Shown: positions 37,702 through 45,672, counted from the stretch's first letter. The stretch is DNA of 64,000 nucleotides from Acuticoccus sp. I52.16.1 (GCF_022865125.1 NZ_CP094828.1:4457219-4521218); one strand, 5' to 3'. The notes: generated from the letters alone by a model not told the origin. A program made the numbers and translations.

Positions 37702-38946
37702 CTAAATCACGAATGGGACGGGGTTGAGGTCGCCCTCGGCGAGGCGCGGATGTCCGAACGCGACCGGCACGTCGTAGAGGCGGCCGGGGGCGAACCGCGG
37801 CTGCCAGTCCCGCAGCGTGCGCGAGACGACCTTGGCGACGGGGATGGCGAACTCGTCCGTCGTGAGGTCGACCACCGCGACATCGATCCGGCGGCGTTCC
37901 AGCGCGGCGAGGAGGTCGTCCCAGGTGGTGACGGAGGGGAGCGGCGCGCCGCCTTCGCCCTGGAGTTCGGGCGCGGCGAAGGCGTCGGTCGCCTCGGACC
38001 AGGCGAGGAGCGGGGGCGGCGCGGGGGGCGAGGCACCGGTCTGCGCGGCGCGCATGTGGGCGAGGCCGACTTCGCCCTGCAGCATCTCGAGCACGGCCGC
38101 GGTGACGGCCGCGGCCGTGTCGAGGCGGGCCGCGGCGCCGATGGCCGGGCGGCGCCCGTCCGGCGCGGCGGAGAGGGCGACGACGGCGGGAACGGGCAGA
38201 TCGGTCTCGGCGAGGAGGCACCAGGTGCGGCGCCGGCGCCCGGCGATCCAGCCGGCGAGCGGGGCGGGGAGGGCCGCCGTCATCGCCGCCTGTGACATGC
38301 GGCGCGCCGGGAGGCGGTTGTACCACCAGATCGCCACCGCATCGCGCTCGATGCATTCCAGCAGGCCGGCGCGGGTGGCGGCGTCGAAGCGGGTGTGCGC
38401 CGCCGTCCCGGTGGACGTGCCCATAACCGGGGGCCATCCGCGGCGCAGGTCCTCGTCGACGAACGCGGCGCTGGCGGGCACCGGAAACCGCGCGCCGGTG
38501 ACGAGGTCGACCGCGGGGAGGGCCGCGCTGTCGACAAATAGGTCGCTATCGGCGCCGCATTCGTGCATTGTAGCGCCGGCTTCGGCCAGCTGTGCGGCAC
38601 TCAAGTGCCAATAGGCGTTTCCGGGGGCCGGCGTTCGGGTGCCGGGGGCGACCGGCACGGCCCGCGGGTCGTGCGGGCGCTGCGCCAGGAGGCTGGCCCG
38701 CTCGATCGCCTCGAAGATCGCCCCCATCTGGGCATCCTCCAGGGTGAGGCCGCGGCCGGCGGAAACGCCCCAGCCGTGCATCCAATGCGGCGCGGCTCCG
38801 GCCATCCGCGGCCGGGCGACGACGAACGATGCCGGACAATCGGCAAGAACGGCGCGAACCAGCGACAGGTCCGCGTTTTCGAGGTTCCCAGCGGCAAGGG
38901 GCAGACTTACGATCCGACCCAGTCGGGAATCACGTTTCAGATTCAA
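37702..38946 (-). CDS. YcaO-domain protein (RiPP-modifying ATP-dependent cyclodehydratase family)
   Basis: A 414-residue protein. YcaO signatures in order: GRGLTLEDAQMGAIFEAIER (residues 66-83, Mg/ATP-binding ExxE), then MGTSTGTAAHTRFDAATRAG and LLECIERDAVAIWWYN (E197, E200), EMLQGEVGLAHMRA, VVSRTLRDWQPRFAPGR and a C-terminus LNPVPFVI. YcaO enzymes activate peptide amides with ATP to make azoline rings, thioamides or amidines. Here it is stand-alone, with no E1/ThiF-like or TfuA partner beside it. The start looks like TTG 38946 and is not secure. It is divergently transcribed, 107 bp from a candidate precursor peptide ending in Cys-Cys, which suggests that peptide is its substrate. Confidence 0.85.
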   Translation of the reverse strand: MNLKRDSRLGRIVSLPLAAGNLENADLSLVRAVLADCPASFVVARPRMAGAAPHWMHGWGVSAGRGLTLEDAQMGAIFEAIERASLLAQRPHDPRAVPVAPGTRTPAPGNAYWHLSAAQLAEAGATMHECGADSDLFVDSAALPAVDLVTGARFPVPASAAFVDEDLRRGWPPVMGTSTGTAAHTRFDAATRAGLLECIERDAVAIWWYNRLPARRMSQAAMTAALPAPLAGWIAGRRRRTWCLLAETDLPVPAVVALSAAPDGRRPAIGAAARLDTAAAVTAAVLEMLQGEVGLAHMRAAQTGASPPAPPPLLAWSEATDAFAAPELQGEGGAPLPSVTTWDDLLAALERRRIDVAVVDLTTDEFAIPVAKVVSRTLRDWQPRFAPGRLYDVPVAFGHPRLAEGDLNPVPFVI

Positions 38947-38982
38947 AGCGGACCGTCGCGTGAGGCATCGGGGCCCCTCAAA

Positions 38983-39011
38983 TTGACATGGCGTCGATTG
39001 AGGTGTCGGAT
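38983..39011 (+). promoter_or_regulatory. Candidate promoter of the precursor peptide gene
   Basis: TTGACA at 38983-38988, 17 bp spacer, TCGGAT at 39006-39011. Perfect -35, weak -10; located in the 107-bp divergent region between ycaO and the precursor gene. Confidence 0.4.
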
Positions 39012-39053
39012 CGCGAGACGCAGTCTAATCCGCCACAATGCATAGGAGAAGGC

Positions 39054-39359
39054 ATGGCGCGCATCCCGGTGAAACGGACGGCCATCAACACGATCGGCAA
39101 GGCCTTTGGCGAGGCGGCGAACGACCCTCGAAAGCGCGAGGCCTTCCGCGCCGACCCGGTGGGGTACCTGCGATCCTGCGGCATCGCCGAGGAAAGCCTC
39201 GCGGGTCTCAACGTCGTGCTGCACGAGGACGACGACAGCACGCTGCATTTCGTCCTGCCGTCGCGCGTCGATGCGCAGCGCCTGGAAGGGGAAGACCAAG
39301 AGTACCTCAACGCGCTGGGCACCGCCGCCGTCCTCGGCTGCTGCCGCCCGGTGATCTGA
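39054..39359 (+). CDS. Nitrile-hydratase-leader (NHLP) type RiPP precursor candidate
   Basis: A 101-residue protein with a strong ribosome site (AGGAGAAGGC before ATG 39054). Residues about 22-70 read like an NHLP leader derived from the nitrile hydratase alpha subunit: DPRKREAFRADPVGYLRSCG, IAEESLAGLNVVLHEDD, STLHFVLPS. It then has an acidic helix (EGEDQEYLNAL) and a short end GTAAVLGCCRPVI, in which LG-CC could be a double-glycine-like cleavage site and CCRPVI a very short core with two adjacent Cys for azoline formation. The NHLP leader is known from TOMM/YcaO pathways (Haft and co-workers' leader families). The divergent ycaO neighbour supports this role. Alternatively it is an orphan nitrile hydratase-like protein. 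Confidence 0.75.
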   Translation: MARIPVKRTAINTIGKAFGEAANDPRKREAFRADPVGYLRSCGIAEESLAGLNVVLHEDDDSTLHFVLPSRVDAQRLEGEDQEYLNALGTAAVLGCCRPVI

Positions 39360-39414
39360 CCCACACGTGATCTGCCGGACGCGTGATCTGACCGGCCGGT
39401 AATTCGCCTGGCCG
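39351..39414 (+). repeat. 16-bp tandem repeats across the precursor stop codon
   Basis: Units beginning GTGATCTG at 39351, 39367 and 39383, each 16 bp, then two decayed units (39399 and 39415). The stop TGA of the precursor is inside the first unit. Confidence 0.8.
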
Positions 39415-39443
39415 GTGACAAGGCCGGCGCGGTTCCGTCCCCC

Positions 39444-39502
39444 TCGCGACACGAAATGCCCGCCCCTGCGAGACTCGCGAGGGCGGGCATTTCGTGTCGC
39501 GA
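39444..39502. terminator. Long perfect hairpin between convergent genes
   Basis: A 22-bp perfect inverted repeat (39444-39465 with 39481-39502; arms contain CGACACGAAATGCCCGCCC) around a 15-bp centre that can extend the stem. It lies between the precursor gene and the SARP gene, which converge. It probably acts as a bidirectional terminator although no long T-tract follows; a mobile-element origin is also possible. Confidence 0.6.
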
Positions 39503-39511
39503 CGGTGCGGG

Positions 39512-41506
39512 CTACATCGCCGCGTCGACAGGAAGGCCCGCGCGTTCCAGCGAGGAGAACATGCGCCGCCGCACCGATGCGTCGCGGTGCATGTTGGTGG
39601 AGACCAGCCACTTGGACAGGGTCGAGCCGTCGATCTTGGAGTAGGGCTCGGCCTGACGCAGTTCGCGCTCGAAGCGCACTCGCGCGGCGCCGGCGGCCTT
39701 CATGTCGTTGCGTTCGGCCTGTGCGGCGACCATCAATGTGGCGGTGTGCATGCTCTCCGGCGCGCGGCGCAGGTACTCGATGCACTGCCCCAGATCTCCC
39801 CGCAGGTAGGCGATGTTGGCGAGGTAGGCATAGAAATAGGCCGGCGTGTAGCGACCCGACAGCGCGATCGCCTTCTCCGCCAGCGACTGCGCCGTCGTCA
39901 CGTTGCCAGCGTAGGCGTTCGCTTCGGCCGCGGCGACGACGGTGGCGGCGGAGTAGGGGTTCAGCGCGACCGCGTCCTGGAAGGAGAGGAGCGCGGTGTC
40001 GTGCTCGTTGGCCTGCATGCGCATCCAGCCCAGCACGACGTGGTTGAACGGCTCCAGCGCGTCGAGGGCGATGGCCTGCAATGCCGCCTCGCGCGCCCGC
40101 TCCTGATCGGCACGCGCCAGCTGCGCGCTGGTCGGGATCGTCAGCCGGCGGATCATCAACAGCGAGCTGATCGACGAGTGGACCAGGCTGAGGCGCTTGC
40201 CTTCCTCCTCGTTCGCCAACCCCTCCAGAATCGGCAGCGCGGCCCGCGCGGACGCTTCGCTCCATTGGGTGAGGAGCTGGTAGGCCTCGAGCCAGCGGTC
40301 GAACGGCGAGGCGCAGGTGCGCGGCCGCTCGTCCATGATGATGTCCTGCTCCAGGCTGTTGATCGCCGTCGCGATGATCGTCTCGGCCGAGCTCCGATCG
40401 TCCAGGCACTCGTAGCTGATGCGAACGCACGACACCGTGTCCTGCCGCCGCGCGTTGACGCAGCGCAGGTAGATCGACTTGGCCCGCGGCTCGTCCCACA
40501 GCAGCAGGCGGTAGTCGTGGTCGAGCGCGTCGGAGAAGCCGACGCGGCTGATCAGGCCGTTGTCGCGCCCGTCGACATCGTCGCGATCGTCACGCTCGAA
40601 GCAGCGCACCGAGCGGAAGCGCGTCAGCTGGTGGATCACCTCCGAGTGGGCGAAGCTGAGAAGGTCAGGCACCGCCTGGTTGCCCTGGCGCGCGCGAATC
40701 AGCGCCACGTGCGGGCGGTCGGCGTAGCGTTTGGGCTGATAGTCGGCGTGCGGCTGGGGCAGCGATTCGGGGCGCACCTGGCCCGTCGCCTTGCGCACCG
40801 CGTCGACCAGCTCTTCGGACGGGGCGAGGTCCAATTCCTTCAGCGCGTGGGTGTATGTGCGCAATTGTCGCGCCGCCGCGGCGCGCTGTCCGTCGCGCAG
40901 AAGGAGGCGCAAGAGGCGCTCGTTGGCCTCCGAATCGGACGGCTCGATGGCGATCAACAGCTCGCACGCCGCGATTTGCAGTGTCAGCGGCGTCGTGGCC
41001 TCCGGCATGGAATCGAGCCGCTTGCCCAAGCACTTATGCGTGACACTGACGGTTTCGGCCCGAAACTGCGCGATCCACTCGTCGAACAGCGCCTCACCGG
41101 TTTCCAGGTCCGCCAGCGGGATGCCGCGCCACAGGCGGGCGGCTTCGCGGTAGGCCCGCTCGGTTCCCGCACCGAGGCAACGGTTGAAGGTCGCGAGGTC
41201 GGATCGGGTGGGGTCGCCGGCGAACCAGGCGTGCGCGCGATCGGACCCGATCAGCGGCGCCGTGACCTCGTTGGCGCGAAGCAGAGACAAGGACTTGCGC
41301 AGCGACGCGCGCGCGGCCTCGGCATCGTTGTCGCCCCAAAGTAAGGCGGCGAGGTGGCTGCGCTCGATGTGACGGCCACCATTGGCGATAAGATAAAGAC
41401 AAAGTGCAGCAGATTTACGACTAGGAAATTCTACCCTCTCGGTGCCGATCGTCAAAGACGGCGTACCTAGTAATCGGATCTGAAGCCCGGAAGGCGTGGT
41501 CATCAT
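39512..41506 (-). CDS. SARP/BTAD-type transcriptional regulator with TPR-like C-terminus
   Basis: About 664 residues from ATG 41506. Residues about 5-100 are an OmpR-like winged helix (LQIRLLGTPSLTIGTERVEF, SRKSAALCLYLIANGG, LAALLWGDNDAEAARASLRKSLSLLR). Residues about 105-250 are a bacterial transcriptional activation domain (DEWIAQFRAETVSVTHKCLG, SNEANERLLRLLLRDGQRAAAARQL, YTHALKEL). A middle domain of about 130 residues and C-terminal tetratricopeptide-like repeats (about 480-640) follow. SARPs are best known as activators of antibiotic clusters in actinomycetes but also occur in rhizobia. It lies tail-to-tail with the RiPP precursor and divergent from a small gene across a palindrome. Confidence 0.85.
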   Translation of the reverse strand: MMTTPSGLQIRLLGTPSLTIGTERVEFPSRKSAALCLYLIANGGRHIERSHLAALLWGDNDAEAARASLRKSLSLLRANEVTAPLIGSDRAHAWFAGDPTRSDLATFNRCLGAGTERAYREAARLWRGIPLADLETGEALFDEWIAQFRAETVSVTHKCLGKRLDSMPEATTPLTLQIAACELLIAIEPSDSEANERLLRLLLRDGQRAAAARQLRTYTHALKELDLAPSEELVDAVRKATGQVRPESLPQPHADYQPKRYADRPHVALIRARQGNQAVPDLLSFAHSEVIHQLTRFRSVRCFERDDRDDVDGRDNGLISRVGFSDALDHDYRLLLWDEPRAKSIYLRCVNARRQDTVSCVRISYECLDDRSSAETIIATAINSLEQDIIMDERPRTCASPFDRWLEAYQLLTQWSEASARAALPILEGLANEEEGKRLSLVHSSISSLLMIRRLTIPTSAQLARADQERAREAALQAIALDALEPFNHVVLGWMRMQANEHDTALLSFQDAVALNPYSAATVVAAAEANAYAGNVTTAQSLAEKAIALSGRYTPAYFYAYLANIAYLRGDLGQCIEYLRRAPESMHTATLMVAAQAERNDMKAAGAARVRFERELRQAEPYSKIDGSTLSKWLVSTNMHRDASVRRRMFSSLERAGLPVDAAM

Positions 41507-41536
41507 GGTGTCGCGTACCGTTAGAGCTGAACACAC

Positions 41537-41564
41537 CGCTGAACCAGTACAGTTTGGTTCAGCG
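41537..41564. promoter_or_regulatory. Palindrome upstream of the SARP gene
   Basis: CGCTGAACCA, 8-bp spacer, TGGTTCAGCG: a perfect 10-bp dyad 31 bp upstream of the SARP start and about 100 bp upstream of the divergent small gene. It looks like an operator, perhaps for SARP itself or for the XRE regulator nearby. Confidence 0.6.
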
Positions 41565-41664
41565 ACACTTGATCTATGCCAAACCGACAAGTTTCACGAT
41601 GAAATCACGATGACATAATATGTATGTGCTGTCACGTCGGGTTGACGGCTAAAGGAGCTACTAA

Positions 41665-41892
41665 ATGTCAGGTTGTTTTCAGGCCCCGCAGAATAGCGAA
41701 CGCGTCACCATGCTCAACGACCGGGAGGTGCTGAGCCGCCTGATCGAGTACGCGCGGGCCGAAGCGGAGGGGGGCGGCGAGGTCATTTGCGCGCAGCTGT
41801 TGTCGGCGGCGCTGCTCGCGCTCGAGCTGTCGCCCGAGGACGCCAACCGCTGGTGCCTCGATCAGGTCACCGAACCGCTGAGGATGACGTAA
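41665..41892 (+). CDS. Small hypothetical protein
   Basis: A 75-residue protein with a strong ribosome site (AAAGGAG 7 nt before ATG 41665). Acidic and alpha-helical: LNDREVLSRLIEYARAEAEG, then EVICAQLLSAALLALELSPEDA. No family recognised. It is divergent from the SARP gene and 81 bp upstream of the XRE regulator on the same strand, so possibly co-transcribed with it. Confidence 0.6.
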   Translation: MSGCFQAPQNSERVTMLNDREVLSRLIEYARAEAEGGGEVICAQLLSAALLALELSPEDANRWCLDQVTEPLRMT

Positions 41893-41973
41893 GGACCGAC
41901 CCGATCACCAACACGCCGGTGCGCGAAGGTCGATCCTCGTATTTGCTTGGAAGTCAAGAAAACGAGGGACGGA

Positions 41974-42387
41974 ATGATTGAACAGATTCTAGATGGCAGC
42001 CTGTGTCCGGTCGAAATGACGGGACGTCGCGACACGTTCCTTGCGGACGTCGGCGCGCGGGTGAAATTGAAGCGCAACAAATGTCGTATTTCGAGACGTG
42101 TGCTGTCCGAGCGCAGCGGGGTGTCCGAGCGCTTCTTGGCACAGCTCGAGCACGGCAAGGGTAATATCTCGATCGTGCGTCTGAAGGCTGTGGCCGATGC
42201 GCTGGATACCTCGCTGGCCGAGCTGGTGCGCGACGAACGCGGCACGATCCGCGATGAGCCACCCGAAGCGCCGGAATGGCGTGCTCATCCCGGCGCGATC
42301 GCCGACCTCTACCGCCATGCCACGGCGCGCGACCAGGCTCTCGTGATCGAGCTGCTGGTCGGCTCGCGGCGCCCGGTACCGGCCTGA
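41974..42387 (+). CDS. XRE-family helix-turn-helix regulator
   Basis: A 137-residue protein from ATG 41974 (GAGGGACGGA directly upstream). The HTH is at about residues 25-80: VGARVKLKRNKCRISRRVLS, ERSGVSERFLAQLEHGKGN, ISIVRLKAVADALDTSLAEL. The C-terminal 50 residues contain RDQALVIELLVG. The HTH with SGVSERFLAQLE-GKGN resembles that of the BzdR/BoxR class of regulators, but the shikimate-kinase-like effector domain of those is absent here. It may control the divergent region or the downstream sigma factor pair. Confidence 0.85.
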   Translation: MIEQILDGSLCPVEMTGRRDTFLADVGARVKLKRNKCRISRRVLSERSGVSERFLAQLEHGKGNISIVRLKAVADALDTSLAELVRDERGTIRDEPPEAPEWRAHPGAIADLYRHATARDQALVIELLVGSRRPVPA

Positions 42388-42463
42388 TCGCGGCCCGGCC
42401 GTAGATCGCGCCGCCCGCGGTCGCCGAGCCGATTGTCTCTGCGCTTGTTCACGGCTATGGCTA

Positions 42464-42484
42464 GCGCGTTGTTGTAGAACGCGC
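42464..42484. promoter_or_regulatory. Inverted repeat upstream of the ECF sigma gene
   Basis: GCGCGTT-N7-AACGCGC between the XRE and sigma factor genes. It could be a terminator stem or an operator; no T-tract is present. Confidence 0.35.
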
Positions 42485-42615
42485 GGCCGTTGGCAGTGTG
42501 ACGCCCGATTGCGGGGCGATGGCAGGCAAGCGGCCGAAGCTCGGGCGCCCTGTCAGCGCGGCGGTTGCGACCGTCGGTCATCGCCGGCCCATGCGGCAAT
42601 CTGGGGCGCCGGGCG

Positions 42616-43155
42616 ATGGACGAAGCCAGTCTCGAACAGCTTCTGGGAAAGACCGCGCTCGGGGACCGTCGCGCCTTCGAGGCGCTCTACGAGAAGTCCA
42701 ATGCGAAGCTTTTCGCGCTCTGCCTGCGTATCCTTCAAGACAAGGCCGAGGCGGAGGATGCGATGCAGGACGCATATGTGAAGATCTGGCGCTATGCCGA
42801 GCGCTACGCGGCCTCGCGCGCGAGTGCGAGCACGTGGATGATCGCCATCACCCGCAACCAGTGCATCGACCGGTTGCGCACCAAGCGCGCGCCCGGCGCC
42901 GCGCTCGATGCGGCCGAGAACGTCGCCGACGCGGCGATGCGGCCGGACCAGAAGGCGCTCGCCGGCGACGAGGCGCAGCGGCTGATCGACTGCATCAACG
43001 GCCTGGGCGACGCCGACGGGCGGATGGTGCGGATCGCATATTTCGGCGGTGTGACCTACAAAGCACTCGCCGAGCGTGACGGGACGCCGCTCGGCACGGT
43101 GAAAAGCCGGATGCGGCGCGCGCTCGCCGCGCTGAAGGAGTGCTTGACGCGATGA
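42616..43155 (+). CDS. ECF RNA polymerase sigma factor
   Basis: A 179-residue sigma-70 family protein from ATG 42616. Region 2 (about 25-95): RRAFEALYEKSNAKLFALCL, AEDAMQDAYVKIWRYAERY, ASTWMIAITRNQCIDRLR. Region 4 (about 125-175): RMVRIAYFGGVTYKALAERD, GTPLGTVKSRMRRALAALKE. It resembles SigK/EcfP-like group factors. The TGA overlaps the ATG of the anti-sigma gene, the usual arrangement for sigma/anti-sigma pairs, so the two control each other at the membrane. Confidence 0.92.
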   Translation: MDEASLEQLLGKTALGDRRAFEALYEKSNAKLFALCLRILQDKAEAEDAMQDAYVKIWRYAERYAASRASASTWMIAITRNQCIDRLRTKRAPGAALDAAENVADAAMRPDQKALAGDEAQRLIDCINGLGDADGRMVRIAYFGGVTYKALAERDGTPLGTVKSRMRRALAALKECLTR

Positions 43156-43856
43156 GCCTCAGCGACGGCGACCACATCGACGCCGGCGAATATGCGCTCG
43201 GCCTGGAGGCCAACCCCGAGCGGCGCCGCTTCGAGGCGGCGCTGATCGACGATCCGGAGCTGTCGCAGGCGGTCTGGAGCTGGGAGGAGCGGTTCCGCCC
43301 GCTCGCCGATGCGCTGCGGCCGCGGCCGGCGCCGCGCCGGGTCTGGCGCGCGGTCGCCTCACGCCTGTTCGGCGCCGACGAGCGCGCCATGCGCAAGGCG
43401 CGCCGGGCGATCGCCTTCTGGCGCGACGCGGCCTTGGTCTTCATGACGGTCGCCGGAATCACGGCCGCCTCGTTGGTGGTGATCGTCGTGCGGCCCGATC
43501 TCGTCGGGCTCGGCGGCGGCCCGCGCGCGGAGGACTGGATCGCGGCGATCGTCCGGCTCGACGGCACGATCGCGCTGGCGCGGGTCGATGACGAAGGCCG
43601 CCTGGTCGCCGAGCCGGTGCCCACGGTGGGGCCGGATCGCTCGGCCGAGCTGTGGCTGGTTCCGCCCTCCGGGGTGCCGGTCTCCCTGGGCCTCCTCGAC
43701 GCGGTGCAGCGCTCTCACCTCGCCCTCCCGCCCGAGGCGTTCGACCTGATGGACGCCAGCGCCGAGTTCGTGGTCACGTCCGAGCCGGCCGGCGGTTCGC
43801 CCACCGGCCAGCCGACCGGCGAGCGCCTGGGCTCCGGCTCGCTGACGCAGATCTGA
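43152..43856 (+). CDS. RskA-like membrane anti-sigma factor
   Basis: A 234-residue protein, ATG 43152 overlapping the sigma factor stop (ATGA). The cytosolic N-terminus (DHIDAGEYALGLEANPERRRFEAAL without a zinc HxxxCxxC motif) binds the sigma factor. One membrane helix lies at about residues 100-120 (AALVFMTVAGITAASLVVIVV), followed by a periplasmic RskA domain (AELWLVPPSGVPVSLGLLD). The pair should respond to an envelope signal through proteolysis of this protein. A terminator follows 5 bp after the stop. Confidence 0.9.
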   Translation: MSLSDGDHIDAGEYALGLEANPERRRFEAALIDDPELSQAVWSWEERFRPLADALRPRPAPRRVWRAVASRLFGADERAMRKARRAIAFWRDAALVFMTVAGITAASLVVIVVRPDLVGLGGGPRAEDWIAAIVRLDGTIALARVDDEGRLVAEPVPTVGPDRSAELWLVPPSGVPVSLGLLDAVQRSHLALPPEAFDLMDASAEFVVTSEPAGGSPTGQPTGERLGSGSLTQI

Positions 43857-43860
43857 ACGC

Positions 43861-43884
43861 GGCGCCTCCGTCGGCGGAGGCGCC
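43861..43884. terminator. Bidirectional terminator hairpin
   Basis: GGCGCCTCCG-TCGG-CGGAGGCGCC, a perfect 10-bp stem with a 4-nt loop between the convergent anti-sigma and mgsA genes, followed by a moderately T-rich stretch. Confidence 0.75.
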
Positions 43885-43931
43885 CTCGTCTCATCCCGAT
43901 TCGCTTCGGAACGGCGCTGCCGCCCGGCCGG

Positions 43932-44396
43932 TCAGCTCAGCTCGACGTCCTTGCGCGCGTCGAGGCGCCGGCGGGCGGAGGGGAGCGCGGCCTGGGCGTG
44001 CGGGCGGCGGTAGGTGCGGCTCATCAGCTCGGAGCGGATGAGAAAGTCGGCCGATGCTTCGTTGATGGCGACGGCCGTCTGCGCCAGCGTCGCCACGCGC
44101 CAGATCGGCGCCGGGTCGACATCGTGCGGCTGGCGCGTCACCGGATCGGTGAAGAAGATCAAGATGTCGATCGCGCCCTCGGCGATCATCGCGCCGAGCT
44201 CCATGTCGCCCCCCAGCGCGCCGGAGCGCACGAGGTCGACGCCGAGGTTGGTCTCTTGCAGGAGGAGCTGGCCGGTATTGCCGGTCGCCGTCAGATGATG
44301 GCGCGACAGGTTCCGCTCGTTGGCGAAGGCCCAGGCCACGAGCGCCGGCTTCACGGCGTCGTGTGCCGAGAGCGCGATGCGCTTCTGGATGTCCAC
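43932..44396 (-). CDS. mgsA: Methylglyoxal synthase
   Basis: A 154-residue enzyme converting dihydroxyacetone phosphate to methylglyoxal and phosphate. Motifs: LSAHDAVKPALVAWA, LTATGNTGQLL (phosphate-binding), SGALGGDMELGAMI with the catalytic Asp, and IFFTDPVTRQPHDVDPAPIWRVA with the second catalytic Asp and His. Length matches E. coli MgsA (152). The GTG start at 44396 shares a base with the sspB TAG, so the genes are coupled. A GGAAG ribosome site lies upstream. Confidence 0.94.
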   Translation of the reverse strand: MDIQKRIALSAHDAVKPALVAWAFANERNLSRHHLTATGNTGQLLLQETNLGVDLVRSGALGGDMELGAMIAEGAIDILIFFTDPVTRQPHDVDPAPIWRVATLAQTAVAINEASADFLIRSELMSRTYRRPHAQAALPSARRRLDARKDVELS

Positions 44397-44935
44397 TATG
44401 GTTTCTTCCGGAAGGCGTCGAGCGAGACCACCTCGGCGCCCTCGGTCGGTTTGTCGTCGTCCTCGTCGGCCTCGGGCTCGGGGGTGGACTGCGCTTCCGT
44501 GGCGGGGGCGGGGATGCCGGCGGTGCCGGGGACGACACCGGCGGGCAGCTCGGACACCGCGTCGGAGCCCTGGTTGGCGGTCGCCGGGTCGAACTGCAGC
44601 CCGAACTGGACGGAGGGATCGAAAAAGCCCTTCACCGCCGCGTAGGGCACCAGCAGCCGCTCCGGCACGCCGCCGAAGGAGAGGCCGACCTCGAAGCCGT
44701 GCTCGGAGACGGCGAGGTCCCAGAACTGGTGCTGCAGGACGACGGTCATCTCCTCCGGATGCTGCTGGCGCAGCCGCGAGGACATGCGCACGCCCGGCGC
44801 GGTCGTGTCGAACGCGATGTAGAAGTGATGCTCGCCGGGCAGCCCACCTTCCGCGACCTCGCGCATCACCTTGCGCACGACACCGCGCAAGGCGTCCTGC
44901 ACCAGAACGTCGTATCGGATCAGATCGTCTGCCAC
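44396..44935 (-). CDS. sspB: ClpXP adaptor SspB (alpha type)
   Basis: A 179-residue protein from GTG 44935 (AAGGAGG upstream). The N-terminal ssrA-tag-binding domain (1-115) has LIRYDVLVQDALRGVVRKVM, EHHFYIAFDTTAPGV, MTVVLQHQFWDLAV and GFEVGLSFGGVPERLLVPYAAVKGFFDPSVQFGL. A flexible acidic linker ends in the ClpX-binding tail VVSLDAFRKKP. This arrangement matches the Caulobacter SspB-alpha type. It delivers ssrA-tagged proteins to ClpXP. Confidence 0.94.
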   Translation of the reverse strand: MADDLIRYDVLVQDALRGVVRKVMREVAEGGLPGEHHFYIAFDTTAPGVRMSSRLRQQHPEEMTVVLQHQFWDLAVSEHGFEVGLSFGGVPERLLVPYAAVKGFFDPSVQFGLQFDPATANQGSDAVSELPAGVVPGTAGIPAPATEAQSTPEPEADEDDDKPTEGAEVVSLDAFRKKP

Positions 44936-45672
44936 GATCGCGCCTCCTTCGGTCCGGGATAGGTAGCGCAGCGACTGGCGCAATCCAACACACGAATGCA
45001 GGGAACTGGCGCCACCCACGACGATTTTCCGCGGCCGAGCGTCTCAGCCGGCTACGGATCGCGGCCGAAACGATCGCGCGCGGACACATAGGGAGCGGAC
45101 ACATAGGGAGCGGACACATAGGGGAGAGGGAAGTGGGGGCTTCTGTTGCCAGGTGCCTCCCGACCCCGCCTCCTACTTGCGGTAGGAGGACTTAAATTGA
45201 GGTGTCGCGCCGCTTACGCAGCGAGACGGGCCTCAGCATAGTTGTCATTCGCAACTACAAAGATGGCCCGATGTCGGTGGTACCATGCCGAGCGAAAAAA
45301 ACGTCTTTAGACCCTCGTCGATCCTATTTCGCCCCCGCCGAAACGGCCCGCCGCGAATGCGGGTCACTTGGGTGGAGGCGCCGGGTACCGCCCCCGGGTC
45401 CGAAAGGCTTATTGCACGTCTCGTTTATCGCCATAGCCAACCGTCGCTGGCAGGATCGAATATAGGCGATGGCGCGCCCGAGGAGAAGGGGGGCGGCGTG
45501 CCGCGATGGACGCCGCGGTGGGCTGTGGGCAAGCCTGCAACACAGTGGACAGGGTGGCGCGCCCCCTTGAACCGACCCGGCCGGCGGCCTGATGTGTCTG
45601 CCCGGCGGCAGAGCGGCCCGCCGTTCGACCCAGACGCGGCGACGCCCGGCCACAGACGAAGGTGACCCGACG
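44936..45672. other. Long gene-poor interval
   Basis: About 740 bp between sspB and thyA, which point away from each other. It holds a 15-bp triplicate (45081-45126), an AT-rich patch around 45190-45300 and a TAGTTG/CAACTA dyad at 45239-45257. Open frames here lack ribosome sites and recognisable products. Confidence 0.5.
45081..45126 (+). repeat. Triplicated 15-bp repeat
   Basis: CGGACACATAGGGAG three times in tandem (45081, 45096 and 45111, the last with one extra G), about 145 bp upstream of the sspB start. Confidence 0.9.

Noticed and set aside
39444..39502. Insertion-sequence ends
   Set aside because: Inverted arms are only 15 bp apart with no transposase and no flanking target duplication; a terminator or structural hairpin is more likely.
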